Positions 43,769 to 50,403 of a DNA stretch of 50,403 nucleotides are shown here, piece after piece. Below the pieces are notes generated by a model. That model was not told where the DNA came from. It ran no database searches and saw only the letters and a program-made list of their open reading frames with translations. The DNA is from a gamma proteobacterium symbiont of Ctena orbiculata (GTDB lineage: Bacteria > Pseudomonadota > Gammaproteobacteria > Chromatiales > Chromatiaceae), in contig NATV01000130.1 in assembly GCA_003094535.1 (NCBI GenBank), positions 1 through 50,403 of the forward strand. Reading direction: 5' to 3'. Made by a program: the position numbers and the translations under genes. How positions within the stretch are numbered: position 1 is the first letter of the stretch; every line of letters begins with the position of its first letter.

Positions 43769-45490
43769 ATGAGTAACAGAATCGTCGTTGACCCCATCAC
43801 CAGAATCGAAGGCCATCTGCGTATCGAGGCCCAGATGGATGGTGATCAGATAGCCAGCGCTTATTCATCAGGCACCATGGTTCGTGGCATCGAGATCATC
43901 CTCAAGGGCCGGGATCCCCGTGACGCCTGGGCATTCGCGCAGCGAATCTGCGGTGTCTGCACCCTGGTGCACGGCATCAGCTCGGTACGCGCGGTGGAAG
44001 ACGCCCTTAACTATCCGATACCGCCGAACGCACAGCTGATTCGCAATCTCATGATCGGCGCCCAGTATATCCACGATCATGTCATGCACTTCTACCATCT
44101 GCATGCCCTCGACTGGGTGGACGTGGTCTCCGCCCTCTCCGCCGATCCGGCTGAGACCGCGGCGCTTGCCCAGTCGATCAGCAACTGGCCAAAGGCCTCA
44201 CCGGGCTATTTCTCGGATGTAAAGAAAAAGCTCAAGGGTTTCGTCGACGCCGGGCAGCTGGGTATCTTCGCCAAGGCCTATTGGGGACACGAGGTCTACA
44301 AGCTGCCGCCGGCGGCGAACCTGATGGCGGTTGCCCACTATCTCGAGGCGCTGGAGTGGCAGCGTGACGTGGTCAAGCTGCACGCCATCTTCGGCGGCAA
44401 GAATCCCCACCCCAATTTTCTTGTCGGCGGTGTGGCCTCGGCCATCGATCTCAACTCCGATTCGGCCATCAACAGCAAGAAACTCTCCCAGGTGCAGAAC
44501 GTCATCACCAAGATGCGGGAGTTTACCGATCAGGTCTATGTGCCGGATACCCTTGCGGTGGCAAGCTTCTACAAGGATTGGGGCGAGCGCGGAGAGGGAT
44601 TGGGCAACTTCCTCTGCTACGGTGACCTGCCGGCCACATCGATGGACGATCCGGCAAGCTTCTTCTTCCCCAGCGGCGTCATCCTCGACAGGGATATCTC
44701 CACCATACATCCGTTGGATATGAACAACGCGGATGAGATACAGGAGCAGATCGCCCATTCATGGTACGACTACAGCGGTGGCAAGGATCAGGGCCTCCAT
44801 CCCTATGAGGGTGAAACCACGCTCAACTACACGGGTCCCGAGCCACCCTTCGAGCATCTGAATGTGGAGGAGTCCTACTCCTGGCTGAAGGCGCCCAGGT
44901 GGAAAGGCAAGGCGGTGGAGGTTGGACCCTTGGCGCGGGTCCTGATGCTCTATGCCAAAGGCCACGAGCAGACACGGGAGCTGGTCAACATGACCCTGAG
45001 CAAGCTGGAACTGCCGACCCGGGCACTCTTCTCGACCCTCGGCAGAACCGCTGCCAGGACCCTGGAGACCAAGATCCTGGCGGATGCGATGCAGGGCTGG
45101 TACGACCAGCTGATCGCCAATATCAAGGCAGGGGATACCAAGACCTTCAACGATGCTCTTTGGGATCCCTCCACTTGGCCGAGGCAGTGCCAGGGCGTGG
45201 GCTTCATGGAGGCGCCTCGCGGCGCATTGGGACACTGGATCGTCATTGAGGATGGCAAGATAGCCAACTATCAGGCGGTGGTGCCGAGCACCTGGAACGC
45301 CGGGCCGCGGGATAGTGCCGGACAGGCTGGTGCCTACGAGGCCGCACTGCAGGATAACCACCAGCTGGCCGATGTGAAGCAGCCGGTGGAGATACTGCGG
45401 ACCATACACAGCTTCGATCCCTGTATCGCCTGTGCGGTCCATCTGTCGGATAAAGATGGTGAGGAGATGTTGCAGTTGAGAGTGAAATAG
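43769..45490 (+). CDS. hynL: [NiFe] hydrogenase large subunit (Isp type)
   Basis: Catalytic subunit of 573 residues carrying the NiFe(CN)2CO centre. L1 motif RICGVCTLVH (Cys61, Cys64) and the C-terminal DPCIACAVH (Cys552, Cys555; cleavage after His558), followed by a 15-residue extension that the maturation protease removes. N-terminal ITRIEGHLRI is also family-typical. Ribosome site AGGAGA in the upstream gap. The gene is the last of the operon; a strong terminator is 30 bases later. Confidence 0.96.
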   Translation: MSNRIVVDPITRIEGHLRIEAQMDGDQIASAYSSGTMVRGIEIILKGRDPRDAWAFAQRICGVCTLVHGISSVRAVEDALNYPIPPNAQLIRNLMIGAQYIHDHVMHFYHLHALDWVDVVSALSADPAETAALAQSISNWPKASPGYFSDVKKKLKGFVDAGQLGIFAKAYWGHEVYKLPPAANLMAVAHYLEALEWQRDVVKLHAIFGGKNPHPNFLVGGVASAIDLNSDSAINSKKLSQVQNVITKMREFTDQVYVPDTLAVASFYKDWGERGEGLGNFLCYGDLPATSMDDPASFFFPSGVILDRDISTIHPLDMNNADEIQEQIAHSWYDYSGGKDQGLHPYEGETTLNYTGPEPPFEHLNVEESYSWLKAPRWKGKAVEVGPLARVLMLYAKGHEQTRELVNMTLSKLELPTRALFSTLGRTAARTLETKILADAMQGWYDQLIANIKAGDTKTFNDALWDPSTWPRQCQGVGFMEAPRGALGHWIVIEDGKIANYQAVVPSTWNAGPRDSAGQAGAYEAALQDNHQLADVKQPVEILRTIHSFDPCIACAVHLSDKDGEEMLQLRVK

Positions 45491-45520
45491 AGTCTCAACT
45501 TTCTGACTGCAAGTTTTGAC

Positions 45521-45555
45521 GCCTCTGCCCGTTGTATAGGCAGGGGCATTTTTTT
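45521..45555 (+). terminator. Strong intrinsic terminator of the hydrogenase operon
   Basis: GCCTCTGCC (45521-45529), nine-base loop, GGCAGGGGC (45539-45547), one G-T pair, then A followed by T7. Confidence 0.92.
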
Positions 45556-45582
45556 GTTTATTCGAAGCGCTCAAGATTCAAG

Positions 45583-45729
45583 CCGCAAATGGACGCGAAT
45601 CACCGCGAATGAACGCCTATGGATTAAGCTTAAATGCCGCAATCATTGCGGATTCGACCGATCCAACTCATGTTTACAAAGCAAAGACATAATTAGCGAA
45701 TATTTGCGTTTATTCGCGTTCATTTGCGG
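45583..45729. mobile_element. Foldback (MITE-like) element with CCGCAAATG arms
   Basis: The left arm (45583-45616) reads CCGCAAATGGACGCGAATCA on; the right arm (45695-45729) in reverse complement reads CCGCAAATGAACGCGAATAA on, so the 147-bp unit has long inverted termini. No open frame. Another arm is at 38041-38070. It may be a non-autonomous element or a repetitive extragenic element; no transposase or target-site duplication was recognised. The flanks (45556-45582 and 45730-45825) hold nothing else clear. Confidence 0.65.
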
Positions 45730-45825
45730 ACTTCTTATAAACATGTCTGGATTGATCCGGCAATTTTCAGCTTGATTTCATTTCCCTCTGCCATCCTCTC
45801 ATTCAACCGAACCGATTTGAGAGAG

Positions 45826-46392
45826 ATGATGAAACATCGAAATGAGATCAAGGTATGGGACCCCCTGGTCAGGCTGTTTCACTGGACCCTGGTGGGGGCA
45901 TTCACAGTTGCCTGGCTGACCGAGGATGACTGGATGGCCCTGCATGCCTATGCAGGTTATGTGATCGGCTTTTTGTTGCTGTTTCGCCTGATATGGGGAC
46001 TGCTGGGCACACGCTATGCCCGCTTCAGTGATTTTGTACGACCCCCGTCCCGGGTTGCTGGTTATCTGTTCGACCTGGTCAGGCTGCGCGCCGAACGCAC
46101 GATCGGACACAATCCCGCCGGCGGCGCAATGATCGTCGCGTTGCTGATAACGCTCCTGATAACCACCTTCACCGGCTTGTTGGCCTATGGCGCAACGGGC
46201 GCCGGCCCCTTGGCTGATCTGCTCTTTTCCAATTCGGAGTACGGCAGTGAACTGTTTGAGGAGGTCCATGAGTTCTTTGCCAATTTCACGCTTTCACTTG
46301 TGGTGTTGCATCTGCTGGGCGTGGCATTCGGTTCCTTGCTTCATGGAGAGAACCTGGTGCAGGCAATGATCACGGGTACCAAAAGGGCTTGA
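45826..46392 (+). CDS. Cytochrome b561-family membrane protein
   Basis: A 188-residue four-helix b-type cytochrome (about 12-32, 43-62, 98-124, 146-170). Haem His residues sit in LFHWTLVG, LHAYAGYV, VHEFFANF and VLHLLGV. The start is ATG at 45826 (or the ATG three bases later); the reading frame upstream enters the repeat element. It is 20 bases before the SHP gene. In Rhodobacter the shp operon also holds such a cytochrome b and a dihaem cytochrome c, so this is probably the membrane electron input. Confidence 0.88.
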   Translation: MMKHRNEIKVWDPLVRLFHWTLVGAFTVAWLTEDDWMALHAYAGYVIGFLLLFRLIWGLLGTRYARFSDFVRPPSRVAGYLFDLVRLRAERTIGHNPAGGAMIVALLITLLITTFTGLLAYGATGAGPLADLLFSNSEYGSELFEEVHEFFANFTLSLVVLHLLGVAFGSLLHGENLVQAMITGTKRA

Positions 46393-46412
46393 TTGCCCAG
46401 GAGTAGAGAGTG

Positions 46413-46811
46413 ATGAGGATGAGATATCTGTTTTTTTTCGCCCTAACAACCGTTGCCGCCTCGCTGCAGGCGAATAGCCTGGAGAGCATTCTTACCGCCT
46501 ATGAAGCCAAGGGCGCGGGCCCCTTCTCGGCGCAACAGGGAAGTAAGCAGTGGCAGCGCGTCGTAACCCATGCCGGCAAGGGAAAACCGAGATCCTGCGG
46601 TGATTGCCATGGCGAGGACCTGAAGAGCCCCGGCCGTCACGCAAAGACCGGGAAGCGGATCGAGCCGATGGCGCCATCGGTCAATCCAATGCGCCTGACG
46701 GATGCGAAAAAGATCGAGAAATGGTTCAAGCGTAACTGTAAATGGACCTGGGGAAGGGTATGCACGGATCAGGAGAAGGGTGATCTCCTGCTCTATCTTC
46801 AGCAACAATGA
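46413..46811 (+). CDS. SHP-type (DUF1924) oxygen-binding cytochrome c
   Basis: Periplasmic c-type cytochrome of 132 residues with a signal peptide (1-20; ...SLQA) and one haem motif CGDCH (62-66). DUF1924 matches SHP, the sphaeroides haem protein, whose sixth iron ligand is an Asn that leaves on reduction so O2 or NO can bind; here Asn108 with Cys109 and Cys117 are in RNCKWTWGRVC, where SHP has its Asn and disulfide. The start at 46413 follows AGGAG by nine bases. Exact role in vivo is unsettled in any species. Confidence 0.85.
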   Translation: MRMRYLFFFALTTVAASLQANSLESILTAYEAKGAGPFSAQQGSKQWQRVVTHAGKGKPRSCGDCHGEDLKSPGRHAKTGKRIEPMAPSVNPMRLTDAKKIEKWFKRNCKWTWGRVCTDQEKGDLLLYLQQQ

Positions 46812-46825
46812 GGAGGCTACAAATC

Positions 46826-47401
46826 ATGAATATTGGTTCTTATCGAATGCTCACACTGCTGTTTCTTGTTTTGCTTGTCGCGGCCGGCGGCGTGCTGGCT
46901 GATCGTGATGACGATTGGGGTGAACACTTTTTCTCGCACTGGTTCAAAAAGGATATGAAGCTCAATAACGGTCAGCACAGCCAGCTCTACCAGGAAGAGT
47001 GCGGCAGCTGCCACTTTCCCTTTCAACCCGGCTTTCTCCCGGCTGAGTCCTGGCGCGGGATGATGGCGAGCCTGGATGACCACTTTGGTGAGAATGCCGA
47101 GTTGGCGGATGAGGATAGGAGCCGACTGCTGAGCTACCTGACGTCGAACTCGGCCGATACGATCGATGCAGAGATTGCGAACAAGGTAATGTGGTCGCTA
47201 CGTTACACTGCTACCCCGAAGCGGATTACCGAGACAGCCTTTTTTCGCCATGAGCATGATGAAATTTCACCGCGATTGATGCAGCGAATAAAGGATAAGG
47301 TATCATTCAGTAACTGCGACGGTTGTCATACCCGGGCGATCCAGGGGTCCTATGACGAGCATGAAATCGCTATCCCGGGTCTGGGTCGATGGGATGATTG
47401 A
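46826..47401 (+). CDS. Dihaem cytochrome c (DHC type)
   Basis: Exported 191-residue protein with a signal peptide (1-25, ending VLA) and two haem motifs, CGSCH (59-63) and CDGCH (164-168), with MxxxxxDDHFGEN between. DHC is the partner of SHP in Rhodobacter. The ATG is at 46826, ten bases after GAGGAG, while the ATG at 46808 lies in front of that site. Part of a tight set cyt b - SHP - DHC. Confidence 0.87.
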   Translation: MNIGSYRMLTLLFLVLLVAAGGVLADRDDDWGEHFFSHWFKKDMKLNNGQHSQLYQEECGSCHFPFQPGFLPAESWRGMMASLDDHFGENAELADEDRSRLLSYLTSNSADTIDAEIANKVMWSLRYTATPKRITETAFFRHEHDEISPRLMQRIKDKVSFSNCDGCHTRAIQGSYDEHEIAIPGLGRWDD

Positions 47402-47475
47402 TGCGTTAGAGATTGGACCGATAGAATCAAACCTTATCTGGGGTCGCCATCTGAACGGGTTTAGAACGCTGATAA

Positions 47476-47778
47476 ATGTTGAAGCAAAAGTTTAATATAG
47501 TCCTCATTTCGCTGCTCCTGATCTACACCGCACTGTCGGCGGATGAGGGTTACGAGGAAGCGCGCCGACTCAGTGAGTCCGGCGATATTCTGCCTCTTGA
47601 GGAGTTGTTGCCGGCGATTCGGAAAGCGCAACCGGGGAGGATCCTGGAGCTGGAACTGGAGCGTAAGCGGGGGCGCTATCTTTACGAGGTAGAGCTTCTC
47701 GATGAGCAGGGTGCAGTGTGGGAATTCAAGATCGATGCGCTCACAGGAGAGATTCTGGAGCGTGAACTGGAGGACTGA
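47476..47778 (+). CDS. PepSY-domain periplasmic protein
   Basis: A 100-residue protein with a signal peptide (1-22; LSA) and a PepSY domain: PLEELLPAIRKAQPGRILELELE, YLYEVELLDEQGAVWEFKIDALTGEIL. PepSY proteins commonly inhibit or tune peptidases and accompany PhoPQ-like two-component genes. Three bases separate its stop from the regulator's TTG, so these are co-expressed. The gap of 74 bases after DHC contains no terminator I can see. Confidence 0.87.
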   Translation: MLKQKFNIVLISLLLIYTALSADEGYEEARRLSESGDILPLEELLPAIRKAQPGRILELELERKRGRYLYEVELLDEQGAVWEFKIDALTGEILERELED

Positions 47779-47781
47779 GCG

Positions 47782-48450
47782 TTGCGTTTACTGCTGGTTG
47801 AAGACGATGATCTGCTTGCGACTTCAATAAAGCACGACCTGGAACAGCAGGGTTTTGCCGTCGACCATGCCCGGGAAGGGGTGGAAGCAGAGTTCATGGG
47901 CGATAACATGGCCTATGACCTAGTGGTCCTCGATCTGGGGCTGCCCAATCGACCCGGCATCGAGGTGTTGAAAAACTGGCGTTCCAGAGAGAATCATACA
48001 CCGGTCATCATACTCACCGCGCGGGACGCCTGGCATGAACGGGTGGAAGGCTTCAAGGCCGGTGCGGATGACTACCTGGGCAAGCCGTTTCATATCGAAG
48101 AACTGGTGGTTCGCCTGCAGGCCTTGATACGGCGCAGTCACGAGCTTGTCGGTACCAGTCTCAAGTCCGGCGGCCTGGAACTCGACGAGGAGAGACAACA
48201 GGTGATACTACCGGATCGGCAGCGACTGGATCTGACCGGCACCGAGTTCCGTCTGTTGCGCTGCTTTATTCTCAACAGGGGAAAGATACTCTCCAAGACC
48301 CGTTTGACGGAGCATGTCTATGAACAGGACTTCGACCGTGACAGCAACCTGATCGAGGTCTATATCCGGCGTTTGCGCGACAAGCTGGGCAAGCAGGTGA
48401 TCGAAACCCGCCGTGGACAGGGTTATATCTATGTCGGTGTTGATCCCTAA
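47782..48450 (+). CDS. OmpR/PhoP-like response regulator
   Basis: A 222-residue DNA-binding regulator: receiver with VEDDD, Asp51 (VVLDLGLP) and Lys in LGKPFHIEEL, then a winged helix with RDSNLIEVYIRRLRDKLG. Start is TTG at 47782, after GGAGG by eight bases. Its end overlaps the kinase start by 20 bases. Because the PepSY gene and the SHP unit precede it, it likely controls that unit; this is inference. Confidence 0.9.
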   Translation: MRLLLVEDDDLLATSIKHDLEQQGFAVDHAREGVEAEFMGDNMAYDLVVLDLGLPNRPGIEVLKNWRSRENHTPVIILTARDAWHERVEGFKAGADDYLGKPFHIEELVVRLQALIRRSHELVGTSLKSGGLELDEERQQVILPDRQRLDLTGTEFRLLRCFILNRGKILSKTRLTEHVYEQDFDRDSNLIEVYIRRLRDKLGKQVIETRRGQGYIYVGVDP

Positions 48451-49771
48451 CTCACTCGAACGGCGATTGCATCTAGGGTTGGCGTTCACCCTCATCCTGC
48501 TGATGGGGGTGTTGTGGCTGTTCGGGGCAAAATCGATCGAGTCGCTCACCGAGGATTTCATCGCCTCCAGGCTGGAGCACGATGCTGAGGCCCTGCTGGC
48601 CGCGATCGTCTTCAAACAGCAGGGGATCAAGGTCAGGCCCGCTCGCGTCAACCAGATCTATCTGCGGCCCTATTCGGGCCACTACTACCTGGTTCGCCAG
48701 CGGAACGGCGCCGAGGTCACCTCGCGTTCAGTTTGGGATTTCAAACTCCAGATTCCTCAGATGAAGGTTGGAGAGAGCGGGCGTCTCCACATGCTTGGGC
48801 CTGAAAAGCAGCAGCTGCTGGTCTACGTCTCCGGATTCAGGAAACAGGGACAGGAGCTGACGCTGGCCGTGGCCGAGAATCTGCTGCCGATTAAGCAGCA
48901 GCGGGATCTGTTTCTCCGCAACTTCGCCCTCTTGGCCCTGCTGGGTTTGGTTGTTCTGTTGCTGCTGCAGGGGATGGTTGTGAGGCAGGCGTTTCGCCGC
49001 CTGGAGCCCCTGCGCGAGGAGATCAAAAGCCTGGCTGGCGGTGACGAAAAAAGGCTTAGCGAGGAGGTCCCGGATGAGATGTCTCCGCTGGTGAAAGAGA
49101 TCAATCATCTGCTGCTGTTGCTCTCGAGACGCAATCAGCGTTCGCGCAATGCCCTGGGTAATCTCGCCCACGCACTGAAGGGTCCGATGAACCTGTTGAC
49201 ACACTACTTTGACAAATCACCAAGCAGCGAAAGCAGGATAGACACCGCCCTGGCCGGTCAGCAGGTCGAACGGGTGAGATTGCTGATCGAGAGAGAGCTC
49301 AAACGCGCCCGCCTGGCGGGCAGCGGGAGCACGAGCCAAAGATTTGATCCACAGCTTGATCTTCAGGACCTGCTGGATGTCCTGAAGCAGATCTATCGGG
49401 AGAAACAGCTCTCGATTGAGGCGGTGAAGGCAACGGATCTATCCCCGTTCGGTGACCGGGAGGATATCCTTGAATTATTGGGCAACCTGCTCGACAACGC
49501 ATGTAAATGGGCGAAGAGCAGGGTGCGTTGCACCCTTACCGGGGAGGATCAGTTTAAGATCATTGTCGAGGACGACGGTGAGGGGCTGGCGGATGAAGAG
49601 GTCGCGAGAATGACCAAGCGCGGCAGCCGCCTTGACGAAGACACGGAGGGGCAGGGACTGGGACTGGCGATCGTATCGGATGTGGTCACGCTCTATGAGG
49701 GCAACTTGGTGTTTGACCGCTCGCCGGAGTTGCAGGGACTTCGCGTCAGTGTGGTTTTGAACCGGTTGTAG
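48431..49771 (+). CDS. PhoQ-like sensor histidine kinase
   Basis: Membrane kinase of 446 residues. TM1 at 16-33, periplasmic domain of about 125 residues (with TSRSVWDFKLQIP), TM2 at about 163-181, a HAMP-like linker, and a HisKA with His248 in LGNLAHALKGPMN, which is the PhoQ type (AHxLKTP-like). HATPase: LLGNLLDNACKWAKS, EDDGEGLADEE and GQGLGLAIVSDVV. The start at 48431 is inside the regulator's last codons. Signal unknown; PhoQ senses divalent cations and peptides, and a PepSY protein may modulate it. Confidence 0.9.
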   Translation: MSVLIPNSLERRLHLGLAFTLILLMGVLWLFGAKSIESLTEDFIASRLEHDAEALLAAIVFKQQGIKVRPARVNQIYLRPYSGHYYLVRQRNGAEVTSRSVWDFKLQIPQMKVGESGRLHMLGPEKQQLLVYVSGFRKQGQELTLAVAENLLPIKQQRDLFLRNFALLALLGLVVLLLLQGMVVRQAFRRLEPLREEIKSLAGGDEKRLSEEVPDEMSPLVKEINHLLLLLSRRNQRSRNALGNLAHALKGPMNLLTHYFDKSPSSESRIDTALAGQQVERVRLLIERELKRARLAGSGSTSQRFDPQLDLQDLLDVLKQIYREKQLSIEAVKATDLSPFGDREDILELLGNLLDNACKWAKSRVRCTLTGEDQFKIIVEDDGEGLADEEVARMTKRGSRLDEDTEGQGLGLAIVSDVVTLYEGNLVFDRSPELQGLRVSVVLNRL

Positions 49772-49849
49772 CTGGCTATCGGGCAGCGCCCCGTTTTGTC
49801 GAAACTGGCATATACTGAGGGTTATCTGTGTTCGATAAGGACAGCGAGT

Positions 49850-50050
49850 ATGAACCGATCAACCCAAACACGACAAAGGCTTGCCGGTGTGACACTGCTC
49901 GGATTACTGCTTTTCTTTTCGCCTGTACTCACCCTGTTTGACAAGGCCATCGAGTGGATCGGCGTACCCGTCAGCTATCTCTACCTCTTTGGCATCTGGT
50001 TGGCCCTGATTCTGTTGGCGGCATGGACAGTCGAGGGTAGCAAGCACTAG
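49850..50050 (+). CDS. Small two-helix membrane protein upstream of CbrA-like gene
   Basis: A 66-residue protein with two hydrophobic helices (about 13-34 and 40-60) separated by KAIEWIGVPVSYLY. The start at 49850 (MNRSTQTRQR) follows GGACAGCGAG; the longer reading frame from TTG at 49796 is less likely. It lies 11 bases before the transporter-kinase gene, as the small CbrX-like proteins do before cbrA in Pseudomonas. Function unknown. Confidence 0.78.
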   Translation: MNRSTQTRQRLAGVTLLGLLLFFSPVLTLFDKAIEWIGVPVSYLYLFGIWLALILLAAWTVEGSKH

Positions 50051-50061
50051 CGGTTGGCAAC

Positions 50062-50403
50062 ATGCTGACTACCTCCATCGTTGTTATCGCTTCACTTGGC
50101 TATCTGGGTCTGCTGTTTGCCATCGCCTATTGGGCCGACAGGCGCGCGGATCAAAAGCGCTCGGTAATCTCGAACGCCACCATCTATGCGCTCTCGCTGG
50201 CTGTCTACTGCACGGCATGGACCTTCTACGGCAGTGTCGGTCGGGCTGCAGCCACCGGCATCGGCTTTCTGCCGATCTACATCGGGCCCACGCTGATCGC
50301 CGCGCTTTGGGGCACCCTGTTGTTGAAGATAGTGCGCGTGAGCAAGAGCCAGCGCATCACCTCGATTGCGGACTTTATTGCATCCCGTTATGGCAAGAGT
50401 CAT
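50062..50403 (+). CDS. CbrA-like solute-transporter/histidine-kinase, 5' part
   Basis: First 114 codons of a gene that runs off the window end. The sequence has a first TM helix (about 4-23), then SNATIYALSLAVYCTAWTFY (the SSSF-type Na+/solute symporter start of CbrA-type kinases), another helix (about 64-92) and SIADFIASRYGKS, a solute-symporter block. CbrA joins such a transporter to PAS and kinase domains; those lie outside this window. No stop is present. Confidence 0.85.
   Translation, partial: MLTTSIVVIASLGYLGLLFAIAYWADRRADQKRSVISNATIYALSLAVYCTAWTFYGSVGRAAATGIGFLPIYIGPTLIAALWGTLLLKIVRVSKSQRITSIADFIASRYGKSH

Noticed and set aside
42454-43800. Long minus-strand open frame (448 codons) opposite isp2
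   Set aside because: Isp2 on the plus strand has all Cys motifs; the antisense frame is a compositional shadow.

Overview
The window looks like a chromosomal segment of a chemolithotrophic (probably sulfur-oxidising) gammaproteobacterium, of the Chromatiales / Sedimenticola / Thiodiazotropha kind. The evidence is the gammaproteobacterial gene order yceD-rpmF-plsX-fabHDG-acpP-fabF-pabC-mltG-tmk-holB-pilZ-tatD, a FadE-type acyl-CoA dehydrogenase, an oadGAB sodium pump, and an Isp-type [NiFe] uptake hydrogenase with the order small subunit - Isp1 - Isp2 - large subunit, known from purple sulfur bacteria. The taxonomy is inferred; no rRNA gene is present. No transposase, integrase, phage gene, tRNA or CRISPR array was found.

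Layout. 1-15.8 kb is a mosaic of mostly single genes: htpX, an RRM RNA-binding protein, an OmpR/QseC-type two-component pair, a kinase-like protein of unknown role, a YheT-type hydrolase, a LON-substrate-domain protein, a class I fructose-bisphosphate aldolase, an unusual RRM-like protein, a helix-hairpin-helix DUF4332 protein, an FmdB-like protein, a YugP-like metalloprotease, a DUF2914 protein, a large membrane-anchored REC / degenerate-GGDEF / coiled-coil protein, an HDOD protein and a Maf pyrophosphatase. 16.1-19.4 kb is oadGAB (sodium-pumping oxaloacetate decarboxylase). 19.4-30.8 kb is the ribosomal-protein and fatty-acid synthesis locus, running into folate, peptidoglycan, dTMP kinase and DNA polymerase delta' genes. 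30.85-31.2 kb holds gene debris, including the last quarter of an EAL domain. 31.2-36.6 kb (minus strand) is a three-gene lipid unit: YiiX-like amidase, FadE and a long-chain acyl-CoA synthetase.

36.9-45.5 kb is the hydrogenase region. hypC-hypA-hypB-hypD are read leftward. The maturation protease, a HupH-like protein and hynS-isp1-isp2-hynL are read rightward from a shared 119-bp gap. hypE and hypF are not here. A strong intrinsic terminator closes the structural operon, followed by a small foldback element. 45.8-49.8 kb then carries a cytochrome b561, a SHP-type (DUF1924) oxygen-binding cytochrome c, a dihaem cytochrome c, a PepSY protein and a PhoP/PhoQ-like two-component system, apparently one transcription unit. 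The window ends inside a CbrA-like transporter-kinase preceded by a tiny membrane protein.

Together: the hydrogenase should feed electrons from H2 into the membrane pool through Isp1/Isp2; the SHP/dihaem/cyt b unit is a separate small redox chain with its own sensor; oadGAB couples oxaloacetate decarboxylation to Na+ export; and the fab and fad genes cover lipid synthesis and breakdown. The parts most worth a second look are the SHP-PepSY-two-component unit, the REC/pseudo-GGDEF coiled-coil protein, the orphan kinase-like gene, the EAL remnant, and the inverted-repeat element with arms on both sides of the hydrogenase genes.
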